A DNA stretch of 64,000 nucleotides. Origin: Desulforudis sp. Its GTDB lineage: Bacteria; Bacillota; Desulfotomaculia; Desulfotomaculales; Desulforudaceae. The translations under genes were made by a program, and so were the position numbers. Every line of letters begins with the position of its first letter. The first letter of the stretch is position 1. The stretch lies in contig QZIR01000017.1 in the NCBI GenBank assembly GCA_003604975.1, forward strand, positions 49,703-113,702, in the 5' to 3' direction. Positions 32,639 through 41,622 of the stretch are shown piece by piece. Below the pieces are notes generated by a model that made no database searches, was not told where the DNA came from, and saw only the letters and a list, made by a program, of their open reading frames with translations.

Positions 32639-34370
32639 ACCGCCAGCCGCGGATGCGGTAATAGTCCTCGACCATCCGATTCAGTTCCTCCGGGGTAATC
32701 CCGTCGCTGTCCTCGTTGATCTTCTCCTTAAATAGGCGGGGCGGCAGGGAATCATCCTCCCTGGTCAATCCCTCCTGCAGGTTGAACTTCCGGGTCAGGT
32801 CGATGATTCGGTTGGCGACCTCCCACAGGTCATCCTTCGTAAGGTCCAGACCGGTACAAGCCTGGTTCAGCTCCACCAGGTCATCCCAGAGAATTAGATC
32901 CCTGAAGAACACGCACAAGATCTGGGTGCTGAAGATGGTCAGGCGGTTCTCATAGTCTACAAACAGGGCCGCCTTGCCTTCGGTGGTCGAGGCATCGATA
33001 ATCCCGGCCAGTTCCGGCTTGTAGAAGGTGGCCCGCAGGTGACAGGCTCCTCTGGACGAGGTGGCGTAGGCCAGGCCCATGCCCTTCAGCACCCGGGGAT
33101 CATAGCCGGGAGGCTCCAGACCTTTGACGTGAACGGCCAGTTCCTCCAGACCGAGCCGCTTTGCAGCCTCCTTGATCCCCAGAGACAGCACCTCACCCAG
33201 CCCAGTGCGCGCGGCGATCTGCTTGACCAGCTCCACCGTGGCCTCCATGTCCCCGTACTTCACCGGCGCGCTGATCAAGCCACGCTCCACCCCTTCCATC
33301 AGCAGGCCGATCAGGTTACCGGTGGAAATGGTGTCCATGCCGAGGCGGTCACAGAGGTCATTCAGGTAGGCCACCCGGTCCAGCCGGTTGATTGAACATA
33401 ATCCCCCGAAGGCGAAGATAGTCTCATACTCGGGCCCCTCGATCTCGAGCCCGGCGTAGTCCCCGGCGGGGATGGTGACATGCTTGCCGCAAGTCAGAAA
33501 GCAGTTTGTGCAGGCCCGGGGTTTAACCTGGAATTGCTCCAGCAGGGTGTCCCCACTTAAAGACTCCCAGTTGGGATCGGTTCCGCGGTTCCAGTAGCGG
33601 TTGGGGAACGCCCGGGCCCCGTTCATGATCTCAACCATGACCGTGGTGCCGTATCTCTGGTAGTTCGTTACCCCGGGATTATCCTTACCCCGGTCACGGA
33701 TCGTCTTGACCACCGACTTCAACAGCTCGGGGTCGGCAATCTCCGCTTTGGCAGAGCCGTGGAAGACCACGGCCTTAAGTTTCTTGGAGCCCATCACCGC
33801 GCCCATCCCGGTCCGGCCCGCCGACCGCCAGCGGTTGTTTTCAATGCAGGCAAACCGTACCAGGTTCTCGCCCGCCGGCCCGATCACGAGCGCCTGGGCT
33901 CCCGCCTGTGGCACCCGTTCCAGCACCGTGTCCTCCGTGACATAGGTGTCCTGTCCCCAAAGGGAGGACGCGTTATGGAAGGTCACGCCACGATCGCTGA
34001 TTTCCAAAAAGACCGGCGCGTCGGACACCCCCTCGATAATCATCGCATCATACCCGGTACGCCGCATCACTGGGGCCACGCGGCCGCCCGAATAGGACTC
34101 AGCGTAAAACCCGGTCAGCGGTGACCTGCTGTATACCCCGTAACGGCTGCTGCCCACCATGAATGTGTCGGTGGCAGCGCCGGTGGTGAAGATCAACTTG
34201 TTGTCCGTGGAAAGCGGATCGGTACCCGGCCTGACGTTCTCCAGCAGCAGGTAGGAGCCCAGCCCTTTACCGCCCAGGTACTGCCGGAAGACCTCGTCCG
34301 GAATGACCTCTGCAGTGTAACTCCGGCTTCCCAGATCTATCCGTAGCAGCCTGCCGTAAAAACCCTTCAT
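32637..34370 (-). CDS. aldehyde:ferredoxin oxidoreductase (tungsten enzyme)
   Basis: A 577-residue AOR-family enzyme that oxidises aldehydes to acids (or reduces acids) with ferredoxin, using a tungsten bis-pterin and one [4Fe-4S] cluster. N-terminal GFYGRLLRIDL and QYLGGKGLGSYLL are typical, and the cluster ligands are in CTNCFLTC (about residue 289) plus Cys near 490 (ILCVFF). The ATG at 34370 overlaps the stop of the M20 gene by one base (TGATG). It is the last gene of the PucR-linked cluster and the obvious consumer of the tungsten cofactor made by the tup/moe operon. The substrate aldehyde is unknown. Confidence 0.93.
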   Translation of the reverse strand: MKGFYGRLLRIDLGSRSYTAEVIPDEVFRQYLGGKGLGSYLLLENVRPGTDPLSTDNKLIFTTGAATDTFMVGSSRYGVYSRSPLTGFYAESYSGGRVAPVMRRTGYDAMIIEGVSDAPVFLEISDRGVTFHNASSLWGQDTYVTEDTVLERVPQAGAQALVIGPAGENLVRFACIENNRWRSAGRTGMGAVMGSKKLKAVVFHGSAKAEIADPELLKSVVKTIRDRGKDNPGVTNYQRYGTTVMVEIMNGARAFPNRYWNRGTDPNWESLSGDTLLEQFQVKPRACTNCFLTCGKHVTIPAGDYAGLEIEGPEYETIFAFGGLCSINRLDRVAYLNDLCDRLGMDTISTGNLIGLLMEGVERGLISAPVKYGDMEATVELVKQIAARTGLGEVLSLGIKEAAKRLGLEELAVHVKGLEPPGYDPRVLKGMGLAYATSSRGACHLRATFYKPELAGIIDASTTEGKAALFVDYENRLTIFSTQILCVFFRDLILWDDLVELNQACTGLDLTKDDLWEVANRIIDLTRKFNLQEGLTREDDSLPPRLFKEKINEDSDGITPEELNRMVEDYYRIRGWR

Positions 34371-35644
34371 CAGTCCGTTCCTCCCTCCACGCCACACCAG
34401 TCCATAATGGTTAACGCATATATCTCTGCCGCTTCCAGGATCCGTTTCAATTCGATGTACTCGTTGGGGAAGTGGGCCAGGGCCGTGATCCCAGGACCCA
34501 AAACGACCGTCGGGATACCGGCCAGTTGGGTCAGCAGCCCGCCGTCCGTCCCCCAGGGTGAGGCTTTCACCGGGGGTTCTTTACCCAGCACCTTACGGTA
34601 ACTGTCGGTCAGGATATCCATAATCGGATGGTCCGGGGAAATGCTCCCCGGCAGCCAGCGCGCGCCAAACCACTCCACCGTTGGCGGATGTTCGCTAAAC
34701 CAGGGATCGACCTTGTTAAGGGCCAGGACGCTCTCTTCAAGCTCCTTCTGGGCCTCCTCCATCCGCTCCGACGGGGCCACCCCCATGCGTCCCTCAATGG
34801 TTACCAGGTCCGGCACCGAGGACGGCCACGAGCCCCCCTCGATTTTACCGATATTGATCGGGATCGGAATCGGCACACCGCGGTAGAGAGGTGCACCCGA
34901 CAGCCGGTCGTTCCGCTGCTTCTCCAGTTCTTCAATCCGTTTGATTACCGAAATCATCTTTTCGATGGCGCTGACTCCCTCGTAGCGGGTTCCCCCGTGG
35001 GCAACGCGCCCCTGCACGGCGATCCTGAACCACATCGATCCCTGCTGCTCGGTGAAGACCCCCATTTCCGAAGGTTCGGGCACCAATGCCGCATCCGCCC
35101 GGTAGCCGCGTAGGATGGCAGCCAGGGTACCCGAACCGCCGCTTTCCTCTTCAACCACGCTCTCAATGATGATGTCGCCCTTAAGCTGAAAGCCCAGGGC
35201 CTGCAGCGCCTCCACCGCCAAAATGGCGGAGACTGTCCCGCCCTTCATATCCGAGGCCCCACGCCCGAAGATTTTGCCGTCCTCAATGTGCCCTGACCAG
35301 GGGGACATCCGCCAGAGTTCGGGTTCACCGGGGGGTACCACGTCGATATGACCGTTGATCAGCAGGGAGCGTCCCCCGCCCGTTCCCTTCAGACAGCCGA
35401 CCACGTTTGGGCTGCCGGCAAATTCCGTCCGGGGGGAGTAGAAACAGTGGTGACCGGTCAGTTCCTTGCCGCCCTGTTCCCAGACATCAACCTCCATGCC
35501 GAGACGCCGGAGTTTTTCCGCCATCAGTTCCTGGGCCGGCCGTTCCAGCCCGGTAGTGCTTGCGGCCTTGATCAGCTGCGACAGGAAGTCTGCCGTTTCC
35601 CACGCGTGTTCTTCAAGCCACTGCCTTATCTGATCCTGTATCAT
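34370..35644 (-). CDS. M20-family deacylase/peptidase (ArgE/DapE type)
   Basis: A 424-residue metallohydrolase. LLINGHIDVVPPG and FGRGASDMKGG carry the first metal ligands (His and Asp), and VVEEESGGSGT the catalytic Glu and next ligand; the last His is expected near ALAHFPNEY. Members remove acyl, carbamoyl or succinyl groups from amino acids or cleave dipeptides. It overlaps thiolase by 4 bases upstream and AOR by 1 base downstream. The context suggests it frees the amino group of the compound that the aminotransferases then use; the substrate is not known. Confidence 0.9.
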   Translation of the reverse strand: MIQDQIRQWLEEHAWETADFLSQLIKAASTTGLERPAQELMAEKLRRLGMEVDVWEQGGKELTGHHCFYSPRTEFAGSPNVVGCLKGTGGGRSLLINGHIDVVPPGEPELWRMSPWSGHIEDGKIFGRGASDMKGGTVSAILAVEALQALGFQLKGDIIIESVVEEESGGSGTLAAILRGYRADAALVPEPSEMGVFTEQQGSMWFRIAVQGRVAHGGTRYEGVSAIEKMISVIKRIEELEKQRNDRLSGAPLYRGVPIPIPINIGKIEGGSWPSSVPDLVTIEGRMGVAPSERMEEAQKELEESVLALNKVDPWFSEHPPTVEWFGARWLPGSISPDHPIMDILTDSYRKVLGKEPPVKASPWGTDGGLLTQLAGIPTVVLGPGITALAHFPNEYIELKRILEAAEIYALTIMDWCGVEGGTD

Positions 35645-36840
35645 TTTAGCCCTCCGTCATACCGCAGGTTTTCAAAAACCGCCGCCATGCCCATGCCGCC
35701 AGCCATACAGAGGGTAACCAGCCCATAGCGCTGATTCCGGCGGATCAGCTCGTTGATCAGGCTAATTGTCAACTTGGGGCCGGTGGCCCCCACCGGATGG
35801 CCAAGCGCGATCGCCCCACCGTTCACATTCACCTTTTCGGGGTCGAGCCCCAGTTCCTTAATTACGGCCAGACTCTGGGCGGCAAAGGCCTCGTTCAACT
35901 CCACCAGAGCGATATCATCCAAACTCAGGGATGCCTTTTCCAGTGTCTTCCTGGTCGCCGGAACCGGCCCGATCCCCATAATCGCCGGATCCACGCCGGC
36001 GCTGGCCGCCGCCACCACTCTGGCTTTGGGGTGCATCCCCAGTTCCCGGGCCTTGTTCGCGGACATCACCAGCGTCGCCGCGGCGCTATCGTTCATCGGA
36101 CAGGCGTTGCCGGCGGTCACCGTTCCATTCTCCTGGAAGACCGTCGGCAGCTTCGCCATTTTCTCCAGGGAAATATCTTTCCGTACGGTTTCATCTTCAC
36201 TGAAAACAACGGTTTCCCGGCCTTTTCTCACTTCCAGGGGGACGATCTCCCCGGCAAACGCACCTCTTTCAATCGCCGCGGCAGCCTTCATATGGCTCTG
36301 GTAAGCAAATTCGTCCTGGTCGTTTCGGGTGATGCCATACCGCTTGGCCAGTCTTTCCGCGGTCACCCCCATGTGGACGTTCTCGAGCGCGCAGGTCAGG
36401 CCGTCCACCAAGAGGGAGTCTTCCATCAGCATGTTCCCGTACTTTTTCCCCCAACGGCTCCTCACGATGTATGGGGCCTGGCTCATGTTCTCCGCCCCGC
36501 CGGCCACGATCACCTCAGCCTCCCCCGCTTTAACCGCCAGGGCGGCCAGGGCGATGGCCTTAAGTCCGGAGGCACAAGCCTTGATCACCACGTGCGCCGG
36601 TACCTCCTGCGGAAAACCGGCCTTCTGCGAGGCGATGCGCGCAATGTTCAGACCGCATCCATGGACATAGCCGTGCCCCAGGATCACCTCGTCAACCATC
36701 TCCACAGGCACCTTTGTCCTCTCCACCAGGTCCTTCAACACGTGCGCCGCCAAAACCGAGGCGGGCACGTCGCGCAGGGTCTTCCCGAACATACCGACAG
36801 CCGTCCGGTTACCGTCAACAATCACCACATCCCGCAACAA
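35641..36840 (-). CDS. thiolase (acetyl-CoA acetyltransferase)
   Basis: A 399-residue thiolase. The nucleophilic Cys is in [11 protein letters not shown] (about residue 89), and [21 protein letters not shown] and CMAGGMGMA complete the active site. It should cleave a 3-oxoacyl-CoA with CoA. The start is TTG 36840. It follows the CoA-transferase genes after 114 bases that contain a stop-adjacent hairpin repeat and an AACACGTGT sequence like the one at the aprA promoter. Confidence 0.93.
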   Translation of the reverse strand: MLRDVVIVDGNRTAVGMFGKTLRDVPASVLAAHVLKDLVERTKVPVEMVDEVILGHGYVHGCGLNIARIASQKAGFPQEVPAHVVIKACASGLKAIALAALAVKAGEAEVIVAGGAENMSQAPYIVRSRWGKKYGNMLMEDSLLVDGLTCALENVHMGVTAERLAKRYGITRNDQDEFAYQSHMKAAAAIERGAFAGEIVPLEVRKGRETVVFSEDETVRKDISLEKMAKLPTVFQENGTVTAGNACPMNDSAAATLVMSANKARELGMHPKARVVAAASAGVDPAIMGIGPVPATRKTLEKASLSLDDIALVELNEAFAAQSLAVIKELGLDPEKVNVNGGAIALGHPVGATGPKLTISLINELIRRNQRYGLVTLCMAGGMGMAAVFENLRYDGGLK

Positions 36841-36929
36841 TCAAGAACCTCCCCTTGTTACATTACAGATTCGTAACACGTGTGGCTCACATAAATGTAG
36901 AAATGGGAACAGGCTACTTTTTACATAAA

Positions 36930-36954
36930 TTAATAAGTTAGTGCCTGGCACCAG
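36930..36954 (-). repeat. stop-codon-adjacent hairpin repeat (copy 2)
   Basis: CTGGTGCCAGGCAC followed by TAACTTATTAA on the minus strand, starting at the first base after the stop codon of the CoA-transferase B gene. It matches the block behind tupC (8048-8073) in sequence and position with a single-base length difference. Confidence 0.7.
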
Positions 36955-37614
36955 TTAGAACTGCCCGACATCTTCGGGAATAAATAAAGGAGCCTCAGTA
37001 GCCCGCACCACGTCAGCGACCTCGTACTCCCGGGCGACCTCTTTCAGGACCAGGCCGGACGGGGTGACCTCAATAACCGCCATGTCGGTAATGATCAGGT
37101 CCACGGACTCCCGGACGGTCAGCGGATAGGTACACTCCCGGAGGATCTTCGGCAACCCGTCCCGGGAGACGTGCTCGGTTACCACTACGACCCGCTTCGC
37201 CTTCTGGGCGAGGTCGATCGCGCCGCCCATTCCCGGCACCCGTTTGCCCGGCACGATCCAGTTGGCCAGGTCCCCTTTTTCGCTGACCTGCAGGGCCCCC
37301 AGTACGGTCAGGTCCAGGAAACCGCGGCGGATCATGCCAAAGGCTACGGTACTATCAAAGTACGAGGCCTCGTCCATCAGGGTTACCGGCAGCCCGCCGG
37401 CGTTGCACACAAACGGGTCCTCTTCACCTTCCCGCGGACTTGTCCCATACCCGAGGATCCCGTTTTCTGCCTGAAACACCACGTGTATCCCTTCCGGCAC
37501 AAAATCGGCCACCATCGTCGGGATGCCGATGCCGAGGTTCACAATCATGCCGTTCTGAAGCTCATGCGCCGCGCGCCTGGCGATCAGCGGCCTTTTTTCT
37601 CTTCCCAGGCCCAT
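36955..37614 (-). CDS. 3-oxoacid CoA-transferase subunit B
   Basis: A 219-residue beta subunit of a family I CoA-transferase. The catalytic glutamate is in QAENGILGYG (about residue 50), NLGIGIPTMVADF precedes it and GKRVPGMGGAIDLA follows. It overlaps subunit A by 31 bases, with GGGAG inside the A gene at 10 bases. With subunit A it moves CoA from acetyl-CoA or succinyl-CoA to a 3-oxoacid or short acid, giving the substrate for the neighbouring thiolase. Confidence 0.93.
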   Translation of the reverse strand: MGLGREKRPLIARRAAHELQNGMIVNLGIGIPTMVADFVPEGIHVVFQAENGILGYGTSPREGEEDPFVCNAGGLPVTLMDEASYFDSTVAFGMIRRGFLDLTVLGALQVSEKGDLANWIVPGKRVPGMGGAIDLAQKAKRVVVVTEHVSRDGLPKILRECTYPLTVRESVDLIITDMAVIEVTPSGLVLKEVAREYEVADVVRATEAPLFIPEDVGQF

Positions 37615-38309
37615 TTCCAGTTCACTCCCTGACTAGGTATCACCATATTCACGTAGATCCCCGGGGTAACGATCTCCTCCGGATCGAGCGCTCCAAGGGG
37701 AACAATCTCATCCGCTTCGACGATGGTAATGTCTGCCGCCATGGCCACCAGGGGGTTGAAGTTCCGCCCGCTGCGGGCATAGGTCAGGTTGCCGAACGGG
37801 TCTGCCTTGGCCGCGTGGATAATGGCCACCTCCGCCGTAAGGGAGGTTTCAATGAGGTACTCCTTGCCGTTGACCTCGACCTTCTGCTTACCTTCCTCAA
37901 CCACCGTACCGATTCCGACATCCGTGAGGATACCGCCCAGGCCCATCCCCCCGGCCCTGATCCGCTCCGCCAAGGTACCCTGCGGGCAGAATTCCACCTC
38001 CAGTGCCCCGCGGTACATCTGCTCGCCCGCGTTGGGGTTGGAACCAATGTGTGACGTAACCAGCTTCCGGACGCGGCCAGCGGTAACCAGGCGGCCGATC
38101 CCCACCCCGGGGAACCCGGTATCGTTGCCGATCAGGAAGAGATCCTTGACCCCTTTTTGCAGGATGCCTTCAATTAATGTCGGCGGACTGCCGATCCCGC
38201 CAAATCCGCCGTACATCAGTATTGTCCCGTCGTTGATGTATGCCAAGGCCTCTTCCAGGGTGGCCACCTTGGAGAGTGCCTGTTCCCTAACGTTGATTGG
38301 CCCCACCAT
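37584..38309 (-). CDS. 3-oxoacid CoA-transferase subunit A
   Basis: A 241-residue alpha subunit with ILMYGGFGGIGSPPTLIEG (the glycine-rich CoA-binding turn), SHIGSNP and the EFCPQGTLAERIRAGG oxyanion region. It starts 9 bases after the upstream aminotransferase stop. It is somewhat longer than AtoD-type subunits. Acetoacetate, propionate, glutarate or similar acids are possible acceptors; the sequence alone does not decide. Confidence 0.93.
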   Translation of the reverse strand: MVGPINVREQALSKVATLEEALAYINDGTILMYGGFGGIGSPPTLIEGILQKGVKDLFLIGNDTGFPGVGIGRLVTAGRVRKLVTSHIGSNPNAGEQMYRGALEVEFCPQGTLAERIRAGGMGLGGILTDVGIGTVVEEGKQKVEVNGKEYLIETSLTAEVAIIHAAKADPFGNLTYARSGRNFNPLVAMAADITIVEADEIVPLGALDPEEIVTPGIYVNMVIPSQGVNWKWAWEEKKGR

Positions 38310-38318
38310 CCTGTTTCA

Positions 38319-39689
38319 CTAGATTGACTCTTCGTACCGGTTGGTGATGTCGTTGACCAGCCTCGCCTCCACCTGACTCAGGGTAAGGTCCAGCAGGCCA
38401 ATTAGCATGCTGATCTCCCGCTTGGTAATCGTGAGCGGCGGGCCGATCATAAAAGTGGCCCCGGCCGGTCCTACAAACCCTCCGCCGCAACCGTAGATAA
38501 TCAGACCGTTTTCCATTGCCTGCTTGACGACCATCGCCGTTACATTCATCTTAGCATCAAAAGGTTCCTTGGTCATATAGTGACTGACCAACTCGACGCC
38601 CCACATCATTCCAAGCCCCCGGATGTCTCCCACCGAAGGGTGTTTATGGGCGAGCCAGCGCAATGACTTTTCCAGATACCTGGATTTCTTGTCCAGCTTC
38701 TCAATGATTTCGTGATTTCGAAGATACCTCACAACCGAAAGGGCTACGGCTGAGGACAAGGGATTGGCACTGAAGGTGTGTCCGGCCATGATCCCGCCGA
38801 TACCCGTAATGATTTCATCCATGAGCCGGTCACTGACCATTGTGGCTGCAATCGGCGCATACCCGCCGCTCAGGCCCTTGCCGATGATCATCAGGTCCGG
38901 TTCCAGACCCCAGTGCTCCACCGCAAACATCCTGCCGGTCCGGCCAAAGCCCGTCATCACCTCGTCCGTAATCAACAGGACCTCATAGCGTCGGCAGATC
39001 TCTGCGATCTTTTCATGGTAGCCGTCGGGAGGTACCACGGCCGCCCCCGAGGCGCCGATGACCGGCTCAAAGATGAAGGCGGCGATGTTCTCCGGACCGA
39101 TCAGTTGAATTGACCTTTCCAGTTCTCTGGCACACAGCAGATTGCACTCCGGATGCCGTTGCTCCAGGGGACAGCGGTAACAATACGGCGGCGGCGCCAC
39201 GGGATAGTCGTATAAAAGCGGGGAAAAAGGCTTCCGGCGCGCCGTGTGACCGGATACCGAAAGTGCTCCCAGCGTAATCCCGTGGTAACTCATCCAGCGC
39301 GAGATCACCCGGTTTTTCAATGGGCGGCCCTTGGTCTGCCAATACTGGACGGCGATCTTCATCGCCGTTTCTGTGGCTTCGGAACCGCTGTTCACCAGGA
39401 ATACCCAGTTCAGATCCCCCGGTGACAGATGAGCTAGCAGCCGGCCCAGATCCTCCGACGGTTGGTTTGCAAACTGCGACCGGTAGGTAAAGGCCACCTT
39501 CGACGCCTGATCGCGCATCGTCTTAGCAATACTGACGTTGCCATGTCCGATATTTGCGGTGAGCGCTCCGGAGCAACCGTCAAGGTACCACTTACCATCC
39601 GTGTCGTACAGGTAGATACCCTTACCGTGCGAAACGACGGGATATTTGTCTAATAGATCGGGCTTGATCACATGCGATCTGTCGTCCAC
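38319..39689 (-). CDS. class III aminotransferase with a four-cysteine insertion
   Basis: A 456-residue omega/4-aminobutyrate-type aminotransferase. FLVNSGSEATETAMKIA, ITDEVMTGFGRTG and MIIGKGLSGGYAP (PLP lysine) are diagnostic. An insertion with YCYRCPLEQRHPECNLLC, four cysteines, lies near residue 165; a like insertion occurs in the second aminotransferase at 41.6 kb. It is the first gene of the minus-strand catabolic operon and diverges from the PucR gene, whose operator region it shares. It probably removes the amino group of the pathway substrate. Confidence 0.92.
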   Translation of the reverse strand: MDDRSHVIKPDLLDKYPVVSHGKGIYLYDTDGKWYLDGCSGALTANIGHGNVSIAKTMRDQASKVAFTYRSQFANQPSEDLGRLLAHLSPGDLNWVFLVNSGSEATETAMKIAVQYWQTKGRPLKNRVISRWMSYHGITLGALSVSGHTARRKPFSPLLYDYPVAPPPYCYRCPLEQRHPECNLLCARELERSIQLIGPENIAAFIFEPVIGASGAAVVPPDGYHEKIAEICRRYEVLLITDEVMTGFGRTGRMFAVEHWGLEPDLMIIGKGLSGGYAPIAATMVSDRLMDEIITGIGGIMAGHTFSANPLSSAVALSVVRYLRNHEIIEKLDKKSRYLEKSLRWLAHKHPSVGDIRGLGMMWGVELVSHYMTKEPFDAKMNVTAMVVKQAMENGLIIYGCGGGFVGPAGATFMIGPPLTITKREISMLIGLLDLTLSQVEARLVNDITNRYEESI

Positions 39690-39791
39690 ACTAACCCACC
39701 TGCCTCCAAAAAATAGACTAATTTTTCTTAATATACGGTAAGTGCCTCCGATTATCTATTCGCCAAAGATACCGATCTTTTGGCGCCCCAT

Positions 39792-39830
39792 TTGTACAAT
39801 TTGTACAATAGGACAAACGGGGTAATTGTC
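39792..39830. promoter_or_regulatory. TTGTACAA repeats in the divergent PucR/aminotransferase region
   Basis: TTGTACAA occurs twice (39792-39799 and 39801-39808), 1 base apart, and AGGACAA follows at 39810-39816. Each unit is itself palindromic. The site lies in the 222-base gap between the two divergent genes and is the best candidate for the binding site of the PucR protein, which usually responds to a pathway intermediate. Confidence 0.5.
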
Positions 39831-39911
39831 TCCCAACTGATAGTCAAACCGGATGCGAATACGCTAGAATTAGAGAGTATGAGATAATCAGGCGACTGGA
39901 GGGTATGTGCA

Positions 39912-41564
39912 ATGGCCCTTTCCGTCCGGGAAGCACTTGCAGACACCGCCCTTAAGTACGGCAAACTGCTCGCCGGAGAGGCGGGTGTGGAGAACAGCAT
40001 CAAGTGGGTCACCATCGTGGAGGTCCTTGAGGACGTCGACCGGTTGGCGGAGGGCGAACTGTTGGTCACCACGGCCTACGGCCTGGCCGGGAATCCCGAC
40101 CAAAAGGCCCACTACATGGAGAACCTGGCCAGGCGGAAACTGGCCGGGGTCGTGATCGCCACTGGTTTCTACCTGCCTGAAATCAGCATGGAACTGCTGG
40201 AACAGGCCGATAAACATAACCTGCCCCTCATCGAGATTCCCAGTTTTCTGAACTTCTCCGATATCACCCGTTCCATACTGCAGAAAATCGTCCAGAGCCA
40301 GTACGAACTCCTGGATTTCTCCGAGAGTGTCCACCATGAGCTTCTTCAGTTGCTGCTCTCCAGCAAGGGCTTCCCGTACATCGCCGAACTCTTGGCCGCC
40401 CGGACCGGGGGGAGCATCTCCATCTACAGCCTGGACTGGGAACAGCTCGCCCACCAGGCCGTCCCGGCCCTGCCCGATCTCAGCACGTACGAAGACCAGA
40501 TCGTCACGGCCTTTCGGTTAAACGAGACAAGGACGGCTCCGGAGCAGCCCGAGATCACCTGTTTTGAATCGTTAAGCGATACCGTCCCGATGGTTAATAC
40601 CTTTGCCCCCATCACCGCGGACGACCAGGTTTTCGGCCACATCCTGCTCATCAAGCCTTACCACGATTTTACCGAGTTGGACCGGATTTCGGTCGGGCAC
40701 GCCGCAATGGTCTGTGCCCTGGAATTCCTCAGAATCAAGGCCATTGAAGAGACCGAATGGCGAATGCAGGAGGGTTTCCTTGAGGAAATCCTGGCGGGCA
40801 AATGGACAAAGACCTCACTGATTATGGAAAAGGGGAAGCTGATGGGCTTTGACTTTTCCAAGCTGCACAACGTCATGATCTTGAAATTCAGCCCCACCAC
40901 GGCAGATCCGGGTGAGGCCGGGGTACGAGAGGACTTATATAAACTCTACGAGATTGCCAGGGAGGTTTTCAAGGGGAAACAGATCAAAATCTTCTCCCAG
41001 TTGCGGTACAACTCCCTGGTTCTGCTCCTGGAGGGTACAGTCCTCTCCCGCGAAGAGACCACCGTGGCCGCGCAGCAGATCAGCGCCATCTGGAACACCC
41101 CGGTTCCGACCCAGAAGGTGGTCATCGGTCTGGGAAACAACCGCGATTCGATTGACCAGTTGTTCAAATGTGCCGAGGAAGCCGAACTGGCCTTAAAGTT
41201 CGGGCACTTTCTGAAACCATGTCACCAGGTCTGCTTTTACTCCGACCTGGGCATCTTCCACTGGCTCATCGAGTCCTACGAGCAGAAGGTCGACCTCCGG
41301 GCGATGTGCGATCATCTTCTGGGGCGTTTGTTGGAATACGACCGTAAGCACGGTAACCAGTTGATTGATACCCTGGAGACGTACCTATCCTATAATCAGA
41401 ACCTGCAACAGACGGCCGGCGCTCTGTTCATCCACCGCCACACCCTGAAGTACCGGCTCAAAAGGATCGAAGCCAAGACCGGCCTCGACCTCAAGAACCA
41501 CCACCACCGCCTTCAGCTTCAACTGGCCATCTACATCCACAAATTCCTCTACGCCGTGGAGTAG
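39912..41564 (+). CDS. PucR-family transcriptional regulator
   Basis: A 550-residue regulator with the three PucR parts: N-terminal purine-catabolism-regulator domain (about 8-125; GELLVTTAYGLAG), a central GGDEF-like CdaR domain (about 290-420) and the C-terminal PucR helix-turn-helix (LIDTLETYLSYNQNLQQTAG with HRHTLKYRLKRIE). It is divergent from the catabolic operon and convergent with a second aminotransferase gene, so it is the likely activator of both. Effector unknown; family members sense purine or amino-acid degradation products. Confidence 0.92.
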   Translation: MALSVREALADTALKYGKLLAGEAGVENSIKWVTIVEVLEDVDRLAEGELLVTTAYGLAGNPDQKAHYMENLARRKLAGVVIATGFYLPEISMELLEQADKHNLPLIEIPSFLNFSDITRSILQKIVQSQYELLDFSESVHHELLQLLLSSKGFPYIAELLAARTGGSISIYSLDWEQLAHQAVPALPDLSTYEDQIVTAFRLNETRTAPEQPEITCFESLSDTVPMVNTFAPITADDQVFGHILLIKPYHDFTELDRISVGHAAMVCALEFLRIKAIEETEWRMQEGFLEEILAGKWTKTSLIMEKGKLMGFDFSKLHNVMILKFSPTTADPGEAGVREDLYKLYEIAREVFKGKQIKIFSQLRYNSLVLLLEGTVLSREETTVAAQQISAIWNTPVPTQKVVIGLGNNRDSIDQLFKCAEEAELALKFGHFLKPCHQVCFYSDLGIFHWLIESYEQKVDLRAMCDHLLGRLLEYDRKHGNQLIDTLETYLSYNQNLQQTAGALFIHRHTLKYRLKRIEAKTGLDLKNHHHRLQLQLAIYIHKFLYAVE

Positions 41565-41571
41565 AAAAGCA

Positions 41572-41606
41572 AAAGCCCCGGCGCCTCAAAAGAGGAACCA
41601 GGGCAA
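41572..41606. terminator. hairpin between convergent PucR and aminotransferase genes
   Basis: GCCCCGG/CCAGGGC and CCTC/GAGG can pair around AAAA with bulges. There is an A-rich run on the 5' side, suiting the minus-strand transcript. A modest match to a bidirectional terminator. Confidence 0.4.
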
Positions 41607-41622
41607 AGCCACGCGCAGCTTA

